Shown here piece by piece: positions 1 through 10,667 of a stretch of 64,000 bases of DNA. Made by a program: the position numbers and the translations under genes. This DNA is from an alpha proteobacterium HIMB114 (GTDB taxonomy: Bacteria; Pseudomonadota; Alphaproteobacteria; Pelagibacterales; Pelagibacteraceae). Below the pieces are notes generated by a model. It did no database searches. It saw only the letters and a list, made by a program, of their open reading frames with translations, and was not told the origin of the DNA. The stretch spans positions 1,116,001 to 1,180,000 of the forward strand of contig ADAC02000001.1 of assembly GCA_000163555.2 (NCBI GenBank), in the 5' to 3' direction. The first letter of the stretch is position 1. Each line of letters starts with the position of its first letter.

Positions 1-19
1 AAGTAAAAAAAATTAAAAA

Positions 20-523
20 ATGAATAGAATTGAAGAAATTGAAAAGAAACATTTAGAACAAGTTTCTGCTGGAAAAAAAATAACAGAATTTTTCCCTGGA
101 GACACAATTAAAGTTAACGTTAGAATTGTAGAAGGAAAGAGACAAAGAGTTCAGGCTTTTGAGGGAGTTTGTATAGCTAAGAAAAATGGTGGAATTAATT
201 CTTCATTCACAGTCAGGAAAGTTTCTTTTGGTGAAGGTGTTGAAAGAGTGTTCCAATTATACAGTCCAAACCTAGACTCTGTTGAATTGATACGTTCTGG
301 AAAAGTAAGAAGAGCTAAACTTTATTATTTAAGAGACAGAAGTGGTAAATCTGCTCGTATTAACGAAAAAATCAAAAAGAAATTAGGTATAGAAGTAGTT
401 CAAGAAGCTAAAAAAGAGCAAGTAGTTAGCGAAAACTCAATAAAAGACGATGTAGAAAAGCAACCTGCTCCAACTGAAACAAAATCAGAAAATCCTAAAG
501 ATACAAATCAAGAAAAAAAATAA
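20..523 (+). CDS. rplS: 50S ribosomal protein L19
   Basis: Large-subunit ribosomal protein at the 30S-50S interface. The first 120 or so residues follow the L19 family throughout, including FFPGDTIKV near residue 25, the [12 protein letters not shown] strand and the [18 protein letters not shown] block near residue 100. The usual bacterial length is about 115-130 residues. This protein has 167, because a tail of about 45 residues rich in K, E, Q, N and P follows the folded domain and looks disordered. The ATG at base 20 gives the canonical N-terminus. The gene leads directly into leuC after 7 bases, an order seen in other alphaproteobacteria; the usual upstream partner trmD would lie outside the window. 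Confidence 0.97.
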   Translation: MNRIEEIEKKHLEQVSAGKKITEFFPGDTIKVNVRIVEGKRQRVQAFEGVCIAKKNGGINSSFTVRKVSFGEGVERVFQLYSPNLDSVELIRSGKVRRAKLYYLRDRSGKSARINEKIKKKLGIEVVQEAKKEQVVSENSIKDDVEKQPAPTETKSENPKDTNQEKK

Positions 524-530
524 TCATATA

Positions 531-1937
531 ATGGCTCAAACATTATACGACAAATTATTCGATAATCATTTGGTGGCAAAACAGGAAGATGGCACATGTT
601 TATTGTACATTGATAGACACTTAGTTCACGAAGTAACTAGCCCACAAGCTTTTGAAGGCTTGAGAATGAATAATAGAAAAGTCAAGCACCCAGAGTATAC
701 ATTGGCTGTTGCTGATCACAACGTTCCTACAACAGATCGTAGCAAACCAATTGAAAATGAAGATTCAAGAATTCAATATGAAACTTTAGATAATAACTGC
801 AAAGAGTTTGGTATCGATTTTTTTGGTTTAAATGATATTCGACAAGGAATTGTTCATGTGATTGGGCCAGAGCAAGGTTTAACACAACCGGGTATGACAA
901 TAGTTTGTGGTGATAGTCATACAGCAACGCACGGCGCGTTTGGCGCTTTAGCATTTGGAATTGGCACGTCAGAAGTTGAACACGTATTAGCAACTCAAAC
1001 TTTGATTCAACAAAAATCTAAGAACATGAAAATTGAAATTCAAGGTAAACTTCCAACAGGAGTAACTGCCAAAGACATTATCTTAACAATAATTGGTAAG
1101 ATAGGAACGGCGGGTGGAACTGGTTTCGTAATTGAGTATTGTGGTGAGGCAATTAAGAATTTAACAATGGAAGAAAGAATGACAGTCTGCAATATGTCTA
1201 TTGAGGCAGGTGCAAGAGCTGGGATTATTCAACCAGATGAAAAAACAGTTGAATTTTTAAAAGATAGACCTTTATCTCCAAAAGGTGAAAATTGGGAGAA
1301 AGCAAAAAACTATTGGTTGTCATTAAAATCTGATGAAGGTGCAAAATATGATGAGACACTAATTTTAAAAGCAGAAGAAATAATTCCTTCCGTAACATGG
1401 GGAACTAGTCCTGAAGATGTATTGCCAATAAATGCTTCAGTGCCTGGACCAGAAAAATTTTCTGACTCAGATAAACGAAAAGCAGTAGAAAGATCTTTGG
1501 ATTATATGGGATTAAGCCCTAATACTAAATTAGATGAAATTTCTATTGATAAGGTTTTTATTGGATCATGTACAAATGGAAGAATTCAAGATCTAAGAGC
1601 AGCAGCAGAAATTTTAAAAGGTAAAAAAATTGCAAAAAATGTTACTGGCTACGTTGTTCCAGGCTCTGGGTTAGTTAAAAAACAAGCAGAAGAAGAAGGA
1701 TTAGATAAAATTTTTATAGACTCTGGACTTGAATGGAGAAACGCAGGTTGTTCAATGTGTTTAGGCATGAACCCTGATCAATTAAAACCCCAAGAAAGAT
1801 GCGCGTCTACATCAAATAGAAATTTTGAAGGAAGACAAGGCAGAGGTGGAAGAACTCATTTATGTAGTCCTGCAATGGCAGCAGCAGCAGCTATTGAAGG
1901 AAAATTAACTGATGTAAGAAAGTTTTATAATGGATAA
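531..1937 (+). CDS. leuC: 3-isopropylmalate dehydratase large subunit
   Basis: Large subunit of isopropylmalate isomerase, which converts 2-isopropylmalate to 3-isopropylmalate in leucine synthesis together with LeuD. The three cysteines that hold the [4Fe-4S] cluster are present: Cys347 in GSCTNGRI, and Cys407 and Cys410 in [10 protein letters not shown]. The [21 protein letters not shown] and [11 protein letters not shown] motifs are intact. At 468 residues it is the bacterial LeuC length. The gene starts 7 bases after rplS and its stop overlaps the leuD start by 8 bases, so leuC, leuD and leuB are very probably translated from one message. Confidence 0.98.
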   Translation: MAQTLYDKLFDNHLVAKQEDGTCLLYIDRHLVHEVTSPQAFEGLRMNNRKVKHPEYTLAVADHNVPTTDRSKPIENEDSRIQYETLDNNCKEFGIDFFGLNDIRQGIVHVIGPEQGLTQPGMTIVCGDSHTATHGAFGALAFGIGTSEVEHVLATQTLIQQKSKNMKIEIQGKLPTGVTAKDIILTIIGKIGTAGGTGFVIEYCGEAIKNLTMEERMTVCNMSIEAGARAGIIQPDEKTVEFLKDRPLSPKGENWEKAKNYWLSLKSDEGAKYDETLILKAEEIIPSVTWGTSPEDVLPINASVPGPEKFSDSDKRKAVERSLDYMGLSPNTKLDEISIDKVFIGSCTNGRIQDLRAAAEILKGKKIAKNVTGYVVPGSGLVKKQAEEEGLDKIFIDSGLEWRNAGCSMCLGMNPDQLKPQERCASTSNRNFEGRQGRGGRTHLCSPAMAAAAAIEGKLTDVRKFYNG

Positions 1938-2538
1938 GTTTACCCAAGTTAAAAGTATTCCTGCGTATCTACCAATTGTAAATGTTGATACCGATATGAT
2001 CATTCCAAAGCAGTTTTTAAAAACTATTAAAAGAACCGGTCTTGGTAAAAGTTTATTTTTTGAATTAAGATATGATGAGCAAGGAAATCCTTTAAAAGAA
2101 TTTGTTTTAAATCAAGAACCTTACAATCAATCTAAAGTTTTGATTGGAGAAAAAAACTTCGGCTGCGGATCATCAAGAGAGCACGCTCCTTGGTCATTAC
2201 TTGATTTTGGTATTAAGGTTGTTATTGCACCATCCTTTGCCGATATTTTTTACAATAACTGTTTTAAGAATGGAATTTTACCTATCGTTTTAAAAGATGA
2301 AGAAATTAAAGAATTAGCTGAACTATCAAAGGAAAAAAAAGAAATTATAATAAATTTAGAAGAACAAAAAATTGAAAAAGGAGACAATAGACCTTTTGAT
2401 TTTGATGTTGAGCCATTTAGAAAAGAATGTTTGATGAATGGTTATGATGATATTGCCTTGAGTCTAAAAAAAACAAGCGATGTTGAGAACTATATAGAAA
2501 AACAAAAAAAAGCTACGCCTTGGTTATTTAGTGCCTAA
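1930..2538 (+). CDS. leuD: 3-isopropylmalate dehydratase small subunit
   Basis: Small subunit of isopropylmalate isomerase, carrying the swivel domain that completes the LeuC active site. The [16 protein letters not shown]-terminal motif and GSSREHAPW near residue 80 are typical, as is the length of 202 residues. The ATG at 1930 lies inside the last codons of leuC, and the leuD stop overlaps the GTG start of leuB by 8 bases, which suggests translational coupling through the whole operon. Confidence 0.98.
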   Translation: MDKFTQVKSIPAYLPIVNVDTDMIIPKQFLKTIKRTGLGKSLFFELRYDEQGNPLKEFVLNQEPYNQSKVLIGEKNFGCGSSREHAPWSLLDFGIKVVIAPSFADIFYNNCFKNGILPIVLKDEEIKELAELSKEKKEIIINLEEQKIEKGDNRPFDFDVEPFRKECLMNGYDDIALSLKKTSDVENYIEKQKKATPWLFSA

Positions 2539-3631
2539 AAATTTATTACTACTTGCTGGAGACGGTATCGGTCCAGAAATAATGGATGAGGTAAAAAAAA
2601 TTATCTCTTGGTTAAATTCAAATAAAAATTTAGAGCTAAATGTTACAGAAGAATTGGCTGGCGGAGTATCATATGATAAACACAAAACTCCATTGACAGA
2701 TGATGTTCTCTATAAAGCAATGGATAGTGATGCAGTTTTGCTAGGAGCTGTGGGTGGTCCGAAATATGATCAGCTTGAATTTTCTAAAAGACCAGAAAGA
2801 GCGTTATTAAGATTAAGAAAAGAATTGAGGTTGTTTGCAAACTTAAGACCAGCAATATGCTTTTCTGAACTTGTAAGTGCCTCAAGTTTGAAACCAGAAA
2901 TTGTTTCTGATCTGGATATCATGATTGTAAGAGAGCTGACTGGAGGAATTTACTTTGGTGAGCCTCGTGGAGTTGAGCCGATCGCTAATGGAGAAAAAAG
3001 AGGTGTCAACACACATGTTTACACTTCGAAAGAAATTATTAGAGTTGCAAAGGTAGCTTTTGATCTTGCCAAAAAAAGAAATAAAAAAGTTACATCAGCT
3101 GAGAAATCTAATGTGATGGAAGCTGGAATGCTTTGGAAAGAAGAAGTTCAAAAATTTTATGATGAAAATAAAAATTATAAAGATGTTGAACTAAGCCATA
3201 TGCTAGCTGATAATTGCGCGATGCAACTCGTTAGAAATCCAAAACAATTTGATGTGATTGTTACTGACAACTTGTTTGGAGATATGCTTTCGGATGAAGC
3301 TGCAATGTTAACTGGATCTTTAGGAATGTTACCTTCCGCTTCATTAAGTGAAAAAGATAAAAATGGAAGAATTAGGTCAATGTATGAACCTTGCCACGGC
3401 TCTGCTCCTGATATTGCTGGTCAAGGAATCGCAAACCCACTTGCAATGATCCTTAGTTTTGCAATGGCTCTTAAATACTCGTTAGATTTAGATGATGTTG
3501 CTGACGAAATTGACTCTGCTGTAAAGGCAGTTTTAAAAGACGGCCTTAGAACACCAGATATTATGGAAGATGGAAAGCGAAAAGTTTCAACTTCTGAAAT
3601 GGGATCAGCAATCATCGATAAATTAAAGTAA
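2531..3631 (+). CDS. leuB: 3-isopropylmalate dehydrogenase
   Basis: Oxidatively decarboxylates 3-isopropylmalate to 2-oxoisocaproate with NAD, the third leucine-specific step. The N-terminal [15 protein letters not shown], the [14 protein letters not shown] motif near residue 137, the DKSN-type motif (here [10 protein letters not shown]) near residue 190 and the metal-binding [27 protein letters not shown] near residue 245 identify the family. The length is 366 residues. The start is GTG at 2531, inside the end of leuD; no other start preserves the conserved N-terminus. About 64 bases without a gene follow before sdhC. Confidence 0.98.
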   Translation: MPKNLLLLAGDGIGPEIMDEVKKIISWLNSNKNLELNVTEELAGGVSYDKHKTPLTDDVLYKAMDSDAVLLGAVGGPKYDQLEFSKRPERALLRLRKELRLFANLRPAICFSELVSASSLKPEIVSDLDIMIVRELTGGIYFGEPRGVEPIANGEKRGVNTHVYTSKEIIRVAKVAFDLAKKRNKKVTSAEKSNVMEAGMLWKEEVQKFYDENKNYKDVELSHMLADNCAMQLVRNPKQFDVIVTDNLFGDMLSDEAAMLTGSLGMLPSASLSEKDKNGRIRSMYEPCHGSAPDIAGQGIANPLAMILSFAMALKYSLDLDDVADEIDSAVKAVLKDGLRTPDIMEDGKRKVSTSEMGSAIIDKLK

Positions 3632-3695
3632 TTTAATTTAAATTGAGACATATTGTGATTTTGAATAATTTTTATTTTCAGTTAGATTAATCTCT

Positions 3696-4064
3696 ATGAA
3701 ATTTGAAAGTCCTTTGTCTCCACACTTACAAGTTTATAAATGGCAGTTGTCATCTTTACTATCCATTACACACAGAATGACATCTATATTTAACTTAATG
3801 GGTATGATGTTTTTTGCATTGTGGATCTTCATGCTTTTTTTGGGAGAGGATGTTTATAAATATTTTGAAATTTTTTCTGCCACAGTTATTGGTAAGTTTA
3901 TTTTTGTGGGCATAATTTGGTCTTTTTCTTATCATTTATTAAATGGTATCAGGCATTTATTTTGGGACATGGGCTATGGTTATGAAATCAAAACAGCAAA
4001 TTTAAGTGGTATTTTTGTTTTATTATCGTCGTTTATTTTAACTTTTTTGGTTTGGGTGTTTTAA
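3696..4064 (+). CDS. sdhC: Succinate dehydrogenase cytochrome b556 subunit
   Basis: Membrane anchor of complex II that helps bind heme b and ubiquinone. Residues 1-25 carry the family signature SPLSPHLQVYKWQLSSLLSITHR, and the second signature H-L-NGIRHLFWDMGYG is near residues 82-95, containing the heme-ligand histidine. Three hydrophobic segments are visible at about residues 30-50, 65-82 and 103-120. The length of 122 residues is normal. The start is preceded by a perfect 10-base palindrome, AGATTAATCT (3684-3693), rather than by a Shine-Dalgarno sequence. The stop codon shares one base with the sdhD start. Confidence 0.96.
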   Translation: MKFESPLSPHLQVYKWQLSSLLSITHRMTSIFNLMGMMFFALWIFMLFLGEDVYKYFEIFSATVIGKFIFVGIIWSFSYHLLNGIRHLFWDMGYGYEIKTANLSGIFVLLSSFILTFLVWVF

Positions 4065-4393
4065 TGAATCACGTTGTTTCAAAATGGTTATTACAAAGAG
4101 TGGCAGCAGTTATTTTATTACCATTTTTAGTTTGGTTTTTATTTCATTTTGATAATTTAATGACATTTAGTTATTCAGATGCAGTTATGTTTTTAAATAA
4201 TAAGATTTATGTAGGCATATTAAGTTTGGTATTTCTTTTAGCATTTTTTCATATGAGAATTGGAATGGGAGAAATATTCGAAGATTATATTCATAATGAA
4301 AAAGTAAAAAAAATAGCTAGTGGCTTAATATTATTAATTTCTTTAATAATTCCTATTGCCGCTATCTCAGCAATGGTTATATTAGGATTATGA
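4064..4393 (+). CDS. sdhD: Succinate dehydrogenase membrane anchor subunit
   Basis: Second hydrophobic anchor of complex II. I start it at the ATG at 4064, which overlaps the sdhC stop by one base (TAATG) and gives [18 protein letters not shown], the usual beginning; an in-frame TTG at 4052 would only add four residues. The 109-residue protein has three transmembrane segments and the [20 protein letters not shown] segment near residues 66-85, where the heme-ligand histidine is expected. Its stop overlaps the sdhA start by 4 bases. Confidence 0.95.
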   Translation: MNHVVSKWLLQRVAAVILLPFLVWFLFHFDNLMTFSYSDAVMFLNNKIYVGILSLVFLLAFFHMRIGMGEIFEDYIHNEKVKKIASGLILLISLIIPIAAISAMVILGL

Positions 4394-6168
4394 GTTACGA
4401 CGTAATTAATCATGAATACGATGTAGTTGTAGTGGGCGCGGGAGGCTCAGGTCTTAGAGCTGCCGTTGGTCTATCTGAGGCCGGCTTAAAAACTGCGTGT
4501 GTTTCAAAAGTATTTCCAACAAGAAGTCATACAGCAGCAGCGCAAGGTGGGATCTCAGCTGCTTTAGGAAATATGTGTGAAGATGATTGGCGATGGCATA
4601 TGTATGACACTGTAAAAGGAGCTGATTGGCTTGGTGATCAAGATGCAATTGAATTTCTGTGTAAGGAAGCGCCTCAAGCAGTTATCGAACTTGAAAAATA
4701 TGGAGTTCCATTTAGCAGAACTGAAGAAGGCAAAATTTATCAAAGACCATTTGGCGGAATGACAAAGAACTACGGAAACGGTGTGGTTCAAAGAACTTGT
4801 GCGGCAGCAGATCGAACAGGTCACGCTATCCTTCATACTCTTTATGGACAAGCTCTTAAAAGAGACACTGAGTTTTTCATTGAATATTTTGCGCTTGATT
4901 TAATTATGGAAAATGGAAAGTGCCAAGGAATTATTGCATGGAATTTACAAGACGGAACTATTCATCGTTTTAGATCTAAGATGGTCATACTTGCAACGGG
5001 TGGCTACGGAAGAGCTTATTTTTCTGCAACTTCTGCTCATACTTGTACTGGTGATGGTGGTGGAATGGTACTTAGAGCGGGACTTCCTTTGCAAGATATG
5101 GAGTTTGTTCAGTTTCATCCAACAGGAATTTATGGTGCTGGATGTTTAATTACAGAAGGTAGTAGAGGCGAGGGTGGATTTTTAGTTAATTCAGAGGGTG
5201 AGAGATTTATGGAAAGATATGCGCCTTCAGCAAAAGATTTAGCTTCTAGAGATGTTGTCTCAAGATCAATGACAGTCGAAATTAACGAAGGCAGAGGAGT
5301 AGGAAAAAATAAAGACCATATCTTTTTACATTTAAATCATCTGGACTCCAAAATTTTAAAAGAAAGATTGCCTGGTATTTCGGAATCTGCAAAAGTTTTT
5401 GCTGGTGTTGATGTTACAAAAGAGCCAATACCAGTATTACCTACAGTTCATTATAATATGGGTGGAATTCCTACGAATTATTTCGGAGAAGTTTTAAGCA
5501 AAGACGCAAATGGTTCAGATACTATTGTTGATGGTTTAATGGCTGTTGGCGAGGCTGCCTGTGTTTCAGTGCACGGAGCAAACCGTTTAGGATCTAATTC
5601 TTTAATCGATCTTGTGGTATTTGGTAAAGCTGCAGCGGTAAGAGCTGCTGAAAAAGTTAAGCCAAATTCTAAACACGAAGATATTTCAGATGCAGAAACC
5701 CAAAAATGCTTAGATCGTTTTGATAAAATGAGAAATGCTGACGGTGATACACCAACATCTGTTTTAAGAGATAAAATGCAAAGAACTATGCAAAGCAAAT
5801 GTGCAGTCTTTAGAACTGACAAAACATTGAGAGAAGGTTTAAATGAAATTCAAGAACCTTGGCAAGGATTAAATAATATATCTATTAAAGATAGATCTTT
5901 AATTTTTAATACTGATTTGGTCGAAGCGTTAGAATTTGATAATTTAATTAGACAGTCACAGGTGACCGTTGCTTCTGCTGAGAATAGAAAAGAAAGTAGA
6001 GGAGCTCATTCTAGAGAAGATTTCAAAGAAAGAGACGATAATAATTGGATGAAACATACTTTAGCGTGGCATGAAGATGGAAAAGTAAAACTAAATTATA
6101 GAGATGTTCATAACTACACTTTAACGAACGATGTTCAATATTTTCCTCCAAAAGCAAGAGTATACTAA
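4390..6168 (+). CDS. sdhA: Succinate dehydrogenase flavoprotein subunit
   Basis: Catalytic subunit of complex II; it oxidises succinate to fumarate on the inner face of the cytoplasmic membrane, linking the TCA cycle to the quinone pool. The [17 protein letters not shown] dinucleotide-binding motif is near residue 17. SHTAAAQGG near residue 46 contains the histidine that covalently binds FAD. The substrate-site blocks FHPTGIYG and [11 protein letters not shown] are intact. The 592-residue length is normal for an alphaproteobacterial SdhA. It starts at an ATGA overlap with sdhD and ends 2 bases before sdhB. Confidence 0.99.
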   Translation: MSYDVINHEYDVVVVGAGGSGLRAAVGLSEAGLKTACVSKVFPTRSHTAAAQGGISAALGNMCEDDWRWHMYDTVKGADWLGDQDAIEFLCKEAPQAVIELEKYGVPFSRTEEGKIYQRPFGGMTKNYGNGVVQRTCAAADRTGHAILHTLYGQALKRDTEFFIEYFALDLIMENGKCQGIIAWNLQDGTIHRFRSKMVILATGGYGRAYFSATSAHTCTGDGGGMVLRAGLPLQDMEFVQFHPTGIYGAGCLITEGSRGEGGFLVNSEGERFMERYAPSAKDLASRDVVSRSMTVEINEGRGVGKNKDHIFLHLNHLDSKILKERLPGISESAKVFAGVDVTKEPIPVLPTVHYNMGGIPTNYFGEVLSKDANGSDTIVDGLMAVGEAACVSVHGANRLGSNSLIDLVVFGKAAAVRAAEKVKPNSKHEDISDAETQKCLDRFDKMRNADGDTPTSVLRDKMQRTMQSKCAVFRTDKTLREGLNEIQEPWQGLNNISIKDRSLIFNTDLVEALEFDNLIRQSQVTVASAENRKESRGAHSREDFKERDDNNWMKHTLAWHEDGKVKLNYRDVHNYTLTNDVQYFPPKARVY

Positions 6169-6170
6169 TT

Positions 6171-6953
6171 ATGGTTCAGTTTAATCTTCCAAAAAATTCA
6201 AAAATAAAAAAAGGCAATTATTTTAAATCAGTCTCTGAGTCAAAAAATATTAAAAAAGTAAATGTTTATAGATGGAATCCAGATAAAGATGCAAATCCCA
6301 GAGTAGATACTTATGAGGTGGATATGGATAATTGTGGTCCAATGGTTTTAGATGCATTAATAAAAATCAAAAATGAAATTGACTCAACTCTAACATTTAG
6401 AAGATCATGTCGAGAAGGTATCTGTGGATCTTGTGCAATGAATATTGATGGTTCGAATACACTTGCTTGTACAAAATCAGCTAGAGAAATTAAAGGTGAA
6501 ATAAATATTAATCCTTTACCTCACATGCCTGTCATTAAAGATCTAGTTCCAAACTTAAAACAACTTTACAAACAGTATCAATCTGTAGAACCTTGGATGC
6601 AATCGAATAAGAGTTCAAATGGTAGCGAAGGTTTGCAAACAATTGAGGATAGATCGAAGTTAGATGGTTTATATGAATGCATATTGTGTGCATGCTGCTC
6701 AACTTCATGCCCTAGTTACTGGTGGAATGGAGATAAATATTTAGGTCCAGCAGTTTTATTACAAGCTTATCGATGGATCATTGATAGTCGAGATGAGGAA
6801 AGACAAAAAAGATTAAAAAAAGTAGCTGATGAATTAAAGTTATTTAGGTGCCATACTATTATGAACTGCACAAATGCCTGCCCAAAAGGATTGAATCCAG
6901 CAAAAGCAATTGGTTCTATTAAAAAAATGCTGGTGACCGAAAAGTCAGCATAG
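6171..6953 (+). CDS. sdhB: Succinate dehydrogenase iron-sulfur subunit
   Basis: Electron-transfer subunit of complex II carrying three clusters. The plant-type [2Fe-2S] motif CREGICGSC is near residue 80; the [17 protein letters not shown] block near residue 169 and [17 protein letters not shown] near residue 227 supply the [4Fe-4S] and [3Fe-4S] clusters. The length is 260 residues. It completes sdhCDAB and is followed after 13 bases by mmsA, which may be co-transcribed. Confidence 0.99.
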   Translation: MVQFNLPKNSKIKKGNYFKSVSESKNIKKVNVYRWNPDKDANPRVDTYEVDMDNCGPMVLDALIKIKNEIDSTLTFRRSCREGICGSCAMNIDGSNTLACTKSAREIKGEININPLPHMPVIKDLVPNLKQLYKQYQSVEPWMQSNKSSNGSEGLQTIEDRSKLDGLYECILCACCSTSCPSYWWNGDKYLGPAVLLQAYRWIIDSRDEERQKRLKKVADELKLFRCHTIMNCTNACPKGLNPAKAIGSIKKMLVTEKSA

Positions 6954-6966
6954 TAATATCAAAATT

Positions 6967-8460
6967 ATGAAAAATATTTTCCACTTTGTGGATGGAAAAG
7001 AGTTTAAAGGTGAAAGCAAAAGATTAGCTGATGTTTTTAATCCAGCAACTGGTGAAGTGCAGGCCAAAGTTAATTTGGCATCAAAATCTGATGTTAATGT
7101 AGCAATACAAGTTGCATCAAAGGCTGTTCCAGAATGGGCAGATACTCCACCAATTACGAGGGCAAGAATATTATTTAAATTTAAGGAACTGATCGAAAAA
7201 AATTCAGATGAACTAACTAAACTTATAGTTGCTGAACATGGAAAAGTTTATGACGATGCAAAAGGTTCATTAACACGAGGATTAGAAGTTGTTGAGTTTG
7301 CTTGTGGCATCCCTCATCTTTTAAAAGGAGAGTTTACAGAAAATGTTGGAAGAGGAGTGGATAGTTGGTCTATGAGACAACCCTTGGGAGTTTGCGCTGG
7401 TATTACACCATTTAATTTTCCAGCTATGGTTCCAATGTGGATGTTCCCAGTGGCTTTAGCATGTGGAAATACTTTTATATTAAAACCATCAGAGAAAGAC
7501 CCAAGTTGTTCAATGATGCTAGCTGACTTATTAAAACAAGCGGGTTTACCTGACGGAGTATTTAATGTTGTGAATGGTGACAAGGAATCTGTTGATGCAC
7601 TTTTAGAGCATAAAGATGTAGCTGCAATTAGTTTTGTAGGATCAACAGGAATAGCAAAATATATTTATGAAAATGCAGCAAAATTTGAAAAAAGAGTTCA
7701 AGCATTAGGTGGGGCAAAAAATCATTGTGTAGTTATGCCAGACTCTGATCTTGATCAAGCAGTTAATGGATTAATGGGAGCTGCATATGGTTCTGCTGGT
7801 GAAAGATGCATGGCTCAGTCAGTAGCAGTTGCCGTCGGAAATGTAGGTGACGAATTAGTAAAAAGACTTTCTCAAAAAGTTGAAGCTTTAAAAGTTGGAC
7901 CGGGTATGGACAAAACATCCGAAATGGGACCACTGGTAACCAAAGAACATTTAGATAAAGTCAGAGGCTATGTGGATCTAGGCATTGAAGAAGGTGCAAA
8001 ACTAGTTGTTGATGGCAGAAATTTAAAATTACAAGGATATGAAAATGGCTTTTATATTGGAGGGTGCTTATTTGATCATGTAACTGAAAATATGAGAATT
8101 TATAAGGAAGAGATTTTTGGTCCAGTTCTATCTGTTGTTAGAGTTAAAGATTTTAATACTGCTGTTGATTTAATAAATAATCATGAATATGGAAACGGAA
8201 CATCTATTTTCACTAGAGATGGAGACAGCGCCAGAACTTTTACAAACAAAATTAAAGTGGGAATGGTGGGAGTCAATATACCAATACCAGTTCCAATGGC
8301 ATTTCATAGCTTTGGCGGGTGGAAGCGCTCTTTATTTGGCGACCAGCATATGCATGGACCTGAAGGAGTAAGATTTTATACAAAATTAAAAACTATTACT
8401 TCAAGATGGCCTTCAGGAATAAAAGATAATCCTGAATTTACAATGCCAACAATGAAATAA
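6967..8460 (+). CDS. mmsA: CoA-acylating methylmalonate-semialdehyde dehydrogenase
   Basis: Aldehyde dehydrogenase superfamily enzyme that converts (methyl)malonate semialdehyde to propionyl- or acetyl-CoA in valine, thymine or inositol breakdown. The [18 protein letters not shown] block, the NAD motif SFVGST near residue 222 and the catalytic cysteine in [11 protein letters not shown] near residue 280 are present. The 497-residue length and the [22 protein letters not shown]-terminal motif are specific for the MmsA subfamily rather than generic ALDHs. It lies between sdhB and asd, with no valine-degradation neighbours here, so the substrate is inferred from the family. Confidence 0.93.
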   Translation: MKNIFHFVDGKEFKGESKRLADVFNPATGEVQAKVNLASKSDVNVAIQVASKAVPEWADTPPITRARILFKFKELIEKNSDELTKLIVAEHGKVYDDAKGSLTRGLEVVEFACGIPHLLKGEFTENVGRGVDSWSMRQPLGVCAGITPFNFPAMVPMWMFPVALACGNTFILKPSEKDPSCSMMLADLLKQAGLPDGVFNVVNGDKESVDALLEHKDVAAISFVGSTGIAKYIYENAAKFEKRVQALGGAKNHCVVMPDSDLDQAVNGLMGAAYGSAGERCMAQSVAVAVGNVGDELVKRLSQKVEALKVGPGMDKTSEMGPLVTKEHLDKVRGYVDLGIEEGAKLVVDGRNLKLQGYENGFYIGGCLFDHVTENMRIYKEEIFGPVLSVVRVKDFNTAVDLINNHEYGNGTSIFTRDGDSARTFTNKIKVGMVGVNIPIPVPMAFHSFGGWKRSLFGDQHMHGPEGVRFYTKLKTITSRWPSGIKDNPEFTMPTMK

Positions 8461-8474
8461 AGATTTCTAATTTT

Positions 8475-8504
8475 TTAACATTTTTTTAAAAATTGGTTTA
8501 TAGT
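8475..8504 (+). promoter_or_regulatory. Candidate sigma-70-type promoter for asd
   Basis: A -35 box TTAACA (8475-8480, 5 of 6 consensus bases) is separated by 18 bases from a -10 box TATAGT (8499-8504, 5 of 6). The asd ATG is only 6 bases after the -10 box, so transcription from here would give an almost leaderless message. No Shine-Dalgarno sequence precedes asd, which fits. Confidence 0.5.
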
Positions 8505-8510
8505 TAATTT

Positions 8511-9629
8511 ATGAGCATTACACGTGTTGGATTTGTCGGCTGGAGAGGAATGGTTGGTTCTGTTTTAATTAACAGAATGATCGAAGAAGGCGATTTTAAA
8601 AAGATTAAAGAGCCAGTTTTTTTTAGCACTTCGCAGTCCGGCAAAGAAGGTCCTGATATTGGAAAAGGTGAAAATATTTTACAAGATGCTTTCGATATTG
8701 AATCTCTAAAAAAAATGGATATCATTTTAACTTGCCAAGGTAGCGATTACACAAAAAAAATTTTTAAAAATTTAAGAAATAATGGATGGAAAGGTTTTTG
8801 GATTGATGCTGCGTCCAATTTAAGAATGGAAGAGTCGAGCACAATTGTATTAGATCCTATTAATAAAAACCTTATTAAAGACGCGTTAAAAAAAGGAAAA
8901 AAAGAATTTATTGGTGGAAACTGCACTATTAGCTGTATGTTGATGGGTGTTGGGGGTTTGTTAAAAAATGGTTTGGTAGAATGGGCAACCTCTATGACTT
9001 ATCAGGCCGCCTCGGGAGGAGGAGCTCAAAATATGAGAGAGTTACTTAATCAGATGGGCCACTTACATAATGGCGCGAAAGATCTTTTAAAAGATCCAGC
9101 TTCTGAAATTTTAGAAATTGATAAGCAGGTTCGCAGTGAAATGAATTCTAAAAATTTCCCCATTGATCATTTTGGAGTGCCGCTGGCAGGTAGCTTGATA
9201 CCATGGATTGATTCAAAATTAGATAATGGCCAGTCTAGAGAAGAGTGGAAAGCTTTTGCTGAAACTAACAAAATTTTAGGAAATTCAAAACCTGTACCAA
9301 TTGATGGAACTTGTGTAAGAGTAGGTGCAATGCGTTCTCATAGTGCGGCATTAACCATAAAACTTAATAAGAAGTTACCGTTAAATGAAATTGAAAATAT
9401 CATTGAACAAACCAGCGAATGGACTAAGCTAATCCCAAATGAAAAAGAAATTACAATTAAAGAATTGAGCCCAGCAAAAGTAAGTGGCTCATTAACCATT
9501 CCTGTTGGTAGAGTAAGAAAATTAAATATTGGCGATGATTATCTTAATGTGTTTACCGTCGGTGACCAATTATTATGGGGAGCTGCTGAACCTTTAAGAA
9601 GAATGTTAAATATAGTTTTGCATCATTAA
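8511..9629 (+). CDS. asd: Aspartate-semialdehyde dehydrogenase, enterobacterial-type
   Basis: Reduces aspartyl phosphate to aspartate semialdehyde for lysine, threonine and methionine synthesis. The N-terminal VGFVGWRGMVGSVLINRMIEE, the ATYQAASGGGAQNMRELL-type block, and VPLAGSLIPWIDSKLDNGQS near residue 222 match the long enterobacterial Asd group along the whole length. The catalytic cysteine is in GGNCTISCML near residue 137. It has 372 residues, whereas most alphaproteobacteria carry a shorter Asd of about 340 residues from another subgroup, so transfer from a gammaproteobacterium-like source is possible. The gene stands alone with its own predicted promoter. Downstream product users in this window are lysA and, for the homoserine branch, metX. 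Confidence 0.96.
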   Translation: MSITRVGFVGWRGMVGSVLINRMIEEGDFKKIKEPVFFSTSQSGKEGPDIGKGENILQDAFDIESLKKMDIILTCQGSDYTKKIFKNLRNNGWKGFWIDAASNLRMEESSTIVLDPINKNLIKDALKKGKKEFIGGNCTISCMLMGVGGLLKNGLVEWATSMTYQAASGGGAQNMRELLNQMGHLHNGAKDLLKDPASEILEIDKQVRSEMNSKNFPIDHFGVPLAGSLIPWIDSKLDNGQSREEWKAFAETNKILGNSKPVPIDGTCVRVGAMRSHSAALTIKLNKKLPLNEIENIIEQTSEWTKLIPNEKEITIKELSPAKVSGSLTIPVGRVRKLNIGDDYLNVFTVGDQLLWGAAEPLRRMLNIVLHH

Positions 9630-9670
9630 ACTTCATAGAAATATACAATTTTACTGCTTCAATTTAGTCT

Positions 9671-9698
9671 TTGATTTTTGTTATCCATTAAATATATA
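9671..9698 (+). promoter_or_regulatory. Candidate promoter for the mdh-suc operon
   Basis: A -35-like TTGATT (9671-9676) is followed after 16 bases by TATATA (9693-9698) in the 75-base gap between asd and mdh. The mdh ATG lies 6 bases after the -10 box, again implying a very short leader. The boxes match 4 of 6 bases each, so this is a weak call in such AT-rich sequence. Confidence 0.35.
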
Positions 9699-9704
9699 TC
9701 CTGC

Positions 9705-10664
9705 ATGAAAAAAATTTCTCTTATAGGTGCTGGTCAAATTGGTGGAACTTTAGCCCATCTCATCGGATTGAAAGAACTTGCAAATGAAGTTGTTCTTTTT
9801 GATGTTGCCGAAGGTGTTGCAAAAGGAAAAGCCTTAGACATTGCTCAATCATCTGCAATAGATGGTTTTGATGTTAATTTTGTAGGAACAAATAATTATG
9901 ACGATACAAAAAACTCTGATGTTATAATTATAACTGCTGGCATTCCAAGAAAACCTGGAATGACTAGAGATGATTTATTAGGAACTAATTTAAAAATTAT
10001 TAAACAGGTTGGAGAAGGAATTGCAAAATCATCTCCTAATGCTTTTGTTATTTGTGTTACAAACCCCCTAGATGTTATTGTTATGGCCTTGCAAAAATAT
10101 TCTGGACTTCCAAAAAACAAAGTTGTGGGGATGGCTGGAGTGTTAGATACATCAAGATTTAAATTATTTTTATCAAAAGAACTTAATGTACCTATCAAAA
10201 AAATAGACTCTTTTGTTCTTGGCGGTCATGGAGATACAATGGTTCCTGTTCCAAATAGGACTACAATAGATGGCAAAAATTTAATGGATTTTATTAAAGA
10301 TGGAAAATTGTTAAAAGAAAAATTGGACTCTATCATTGATAGAACTAGAAAAGGTGGTGCGGAAATCGTTAAATTTTTAGGAAATGGTTCCGCTTTTTAT
10401 GCACCAGCTGCTTCAGCTATTGATATGGCAGAATCATACTTAAAAGATCAAAAGAAAACATTACCATGTGCAGTTTATTTGGAAAATAAATATGGTGTAA
10501 GTGATCTTTATGCAGGTGTACCGGCAGTTATTGGATCCAATGGCATTGAAAAAGTAATTGAGTTAGATTTAGATGAAGAGGAGAAAAAGAACTTTGATAT
10601 TTCAATTGCGGCAGTTAATGAATTATTAGATGCTGCAAAAAATATCGATCCGTCTTTAAAATAA
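9705..10664 (+). CDS. mdh: Malate dehydrogenase
   Basis: NAD-dependent oxidation of malate to oxaloacetate in the TCA cycle. I start it at the ATG at 9705, which gives [19 protein letters not shown] with the Rossmann glycine motif at residues 8-13; an upstream in-frame TTG would add nine residues and is unlikely. [20 protein letters not shown] near residue 77, the VTNPLD segment and the catalytic histidine in [10 protein letters not shown] near residue 176 are present. It is the LDH-like malate dehydrogenase usual in alphaproteobacteria, with 319 residues. It heads the mdh-sucCDAB-lpd cluster. Confidence 0.98.
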   Translation: MKKISLIGAGQIGGTLAHLIGLKELANEVVLFDVAEGVAKGKALDIAQSSAIDGFDVNFVGTNNYDDTKNSDVIIITAGIPRKPGMTRDDLLGTNLKIIKQVGEGIAKSSPNAFVICVTNPLDVIVMALQKYSGLPKNKVVGMAGVLDTSRFKLFLSKELNVPIKKIDSFVLGGHGDTMVPVPNRTTIDGKNLMDFIKDGKLLKEKLDSIIDRTRKGGAEIVKFLGNGSAFYAPAASAIDMAESYLKDQKKTLPCAVYLENKYGVSDLYAGVPAVIGSNGIEKVIELDLDEEEKKNFDISIAAVNELLDAAKNIDPSLK

Positions 10665-10667
10665 AAA

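Noticed and set aside
3643-3669. Possible sdhC promoter TTGAGA with AATAAT
   Set aside because: The spacer is only 15 bases and the sequence is so AT-rich that such pairs are expected by chance. sdh may need a promoter here, but I cannot identify it.
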